Assembly (NCBI GenBank): GCA_049487715.1
Contig: CP150569.1
Location: forward strand, 434,001 to 498,000
Direction: 5' to 3'
DNA length: 64,000 nt
DNA from: Pycnococcus provasolii
Taxonomy: Eukaryota > Chlorophyta > Pseudoscourfieldiophyceae > Pseudoscourfieldiales
The notes below the pieces were generated by a model, which saw nothing but the letters and a program-made list of their open reading frames with translations, did no database searches and was not told the origin of the DNA. The position numbers and the translations under genes are program-made. Of the stretch, positions 63,393-64,000 are shown piece by piece. The first letter of the stretch is position 1. Each line of letters opens with the position of its first letter.

Positions 63393-64000
63393 ATGGCGTC
63401 GTCAAAGTCACACCAATACACGTGTCTGTCACCAGGCCTTCTCTCTCCTTCGTCGTCGTCGTCTCTGAAGTCCGCCTCTGATGACGTGTCTCGTTATGCG
63501 TCGTCCTATGCCCTTGCTCAGCCGTACAAACACGTGCAAATACTTCCCCTCATGACCCCCCAGGCGGCATCAGGTGTACGCGATGAAATCATATCTAACT
63601 TAGACGCGTCACTTCGTGAGACTGATTTGTTCAAAGTGTACCAGACGCCTGACCTTGCGAACCTAGACAAAGACGCCGCCTCCTCAGCCGCACCTCATCT
63701 GCTCGCGCTTCTTGAAGCCATTTACTCGGAAGAATTCAGGGCATTTGTTTCCCAAGTGACCAACTGCGGGCCGCTCAGAGGAGATAAAGTTGACGTGTCG
63801 TGCAACGTCTACGCCAACGGTGGACACCTTCTATGCCACGACGACGTCATTGGAACACGCCGTGTATCATTCGTCATATACCTCACCGACCCGGACGAAG
63901 CATGGGAGGACGAAGACGGAGGCGCGCTCGAACTCTTTCCGCTCGACACGCTGGAAAATAACAACGAGACACAACAGCACCCGCAGCCAAGCTGTATCCC
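63393..64000 (+). CDS. OGFOD1/Tpa1-type 2OG-Fe(II) prolyl hydroxylase, 5' part
   Basis: The window ends inside this gene; 202 codons are visible from ATG 63393. OGFOD1 and its relatives hydroxylate a Pro of ribosomal protein uS12 in a 2-oxoglutarate and Fe(II) dependent reaction. Visible landmarks are a start with HVQILPLMTPQAASGV (the common first helix), FKVYQTPDLANLD, then FRAFVSQVTNCGPL, and the oxygenase strand HLLCHDDVIGTRRVSFVIYLTDP with the HxD iron ligands (HDD) and the following GGALELFPLD. Loss of the second His and the second, non-catalytic domain is due to the window edge. It is not related to the neighbouring hemE gene. Confidence 0.85.
   Translation, partial: MASSKSHQYTCLSPGLLSPSSSSSLKSASDDVSRYASSYALAQPYKHVQILPLMTPQAASGVRDEIISNLDASLRETDLFKVYQTPDLANLDKDAASSAAPHLLALLEAIYSEEFRAFVSQVTNCGPLRGDKVDVSCNVYANGGHLLCHDDVIGTRRVSFVIYLTDPDEAWEDEDGGALELFPLDTLENNNETQQHPQPSCI

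Noticed and set aside
1-64000. CRISPR arrays, rRNA and tRNA genes
   Set aside because: No spaced repeat arrays of that type, no rRNA-like blocks and no cloverleaf with A and B boxes was seen by eye. A tRNA scan was not possible, so single tRNAs could be missed.

Overview
This 64 kb window looks like nuclear DNA of a unicellular alga, most likely a green picoalga of the prasinophyte type. That assignment is an inference. The evidence is: long, mostly intron-poor genes on both strands at a density of about one per 2 kb; proteins found only in eukaryotes (V-ATPase subunit D, ADF/cofilin, mitochondrial carrier, MORC, TMEM131-like, Mrd1/RBM19, OGFOD1); plastid-type leaders on a uroporphyrinogen decarboxylase and an ABC1 kinase; a plant-type UDP-glucose 4,6-dehydratase; GT29 sialyltransferase-like enzymes; and (TTAGGG)n arrays. 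The best-supported intron is 73 nt long, with a GTAAGT donor and CTAAC motifs that could serve as branch points.

Left part (1-19 kb): RidA-type deaminase, a small unknown protein, an ABC1/ADCK kinase-like protein, a spliced secretory sialyltransferase-like protein, an ankyrin protein, a Cys-motif protein that is probably plastid-targeted, a mucin-like probably GPI-anchored protein, an ankyrin-MYND protein, and a very large membrane protein with four Cache-like sensor units joined to a Cys-rich block and a TRP-like multi-span channel module.

Middle (19-41 kb): a 1,800-residue beta-helix cell-surface protein with poly-proline linkers and one membrane span, a low-complexity nuclear-type protein, an MBD4-like DNA glycosylase in which the expected catalytic Asp is Glu, a standalone tyrosine recombinase with a PHD-like finger (candidate Crypton-like element), ADF/cofilin, a GIY-YIG nuclease-like protein with two zinc modules, V-ATPase subunit D, a MORC-family ATPase with a CW finger, a Lys-rich secretory protein, a mitochondrial-carrier-family protein and a plastid-type double aspartic protease.

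Right part (41-64 kb): Mrd1/RBM19 with five RRMs, a clear GT29 sialyltransferase-like protein, a retroelement remnant, phosphoacetylglucosamine mutase, a 2,390-residue TMEM131-like protein, a tandem-fused UDP-glucose 4,6-dehydratase whose halves are almost identical in DNA, uroporphyrinogen decarboxylase, and the 5' part of an OGFOD1-type prolyl hydroxylase cut by the window end.

There are no operons. Several genes fit a glycan and cell-surface theme: sugar-nucleotide supply (dehydratase, PAGM), GT29 enzymes, secretory cargo handling (TMEM131-like) and large surface proteins. Two features recur. Telomere-like arrays sit near gene 5' ends, often between divergent genes. About ten genes also show a single-base frame break, often at a homopolymer, which suggests residual assembly indels although biology is not excluded. 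Start codons are uncertain where a secretory protein lacks a leader in its main frame.
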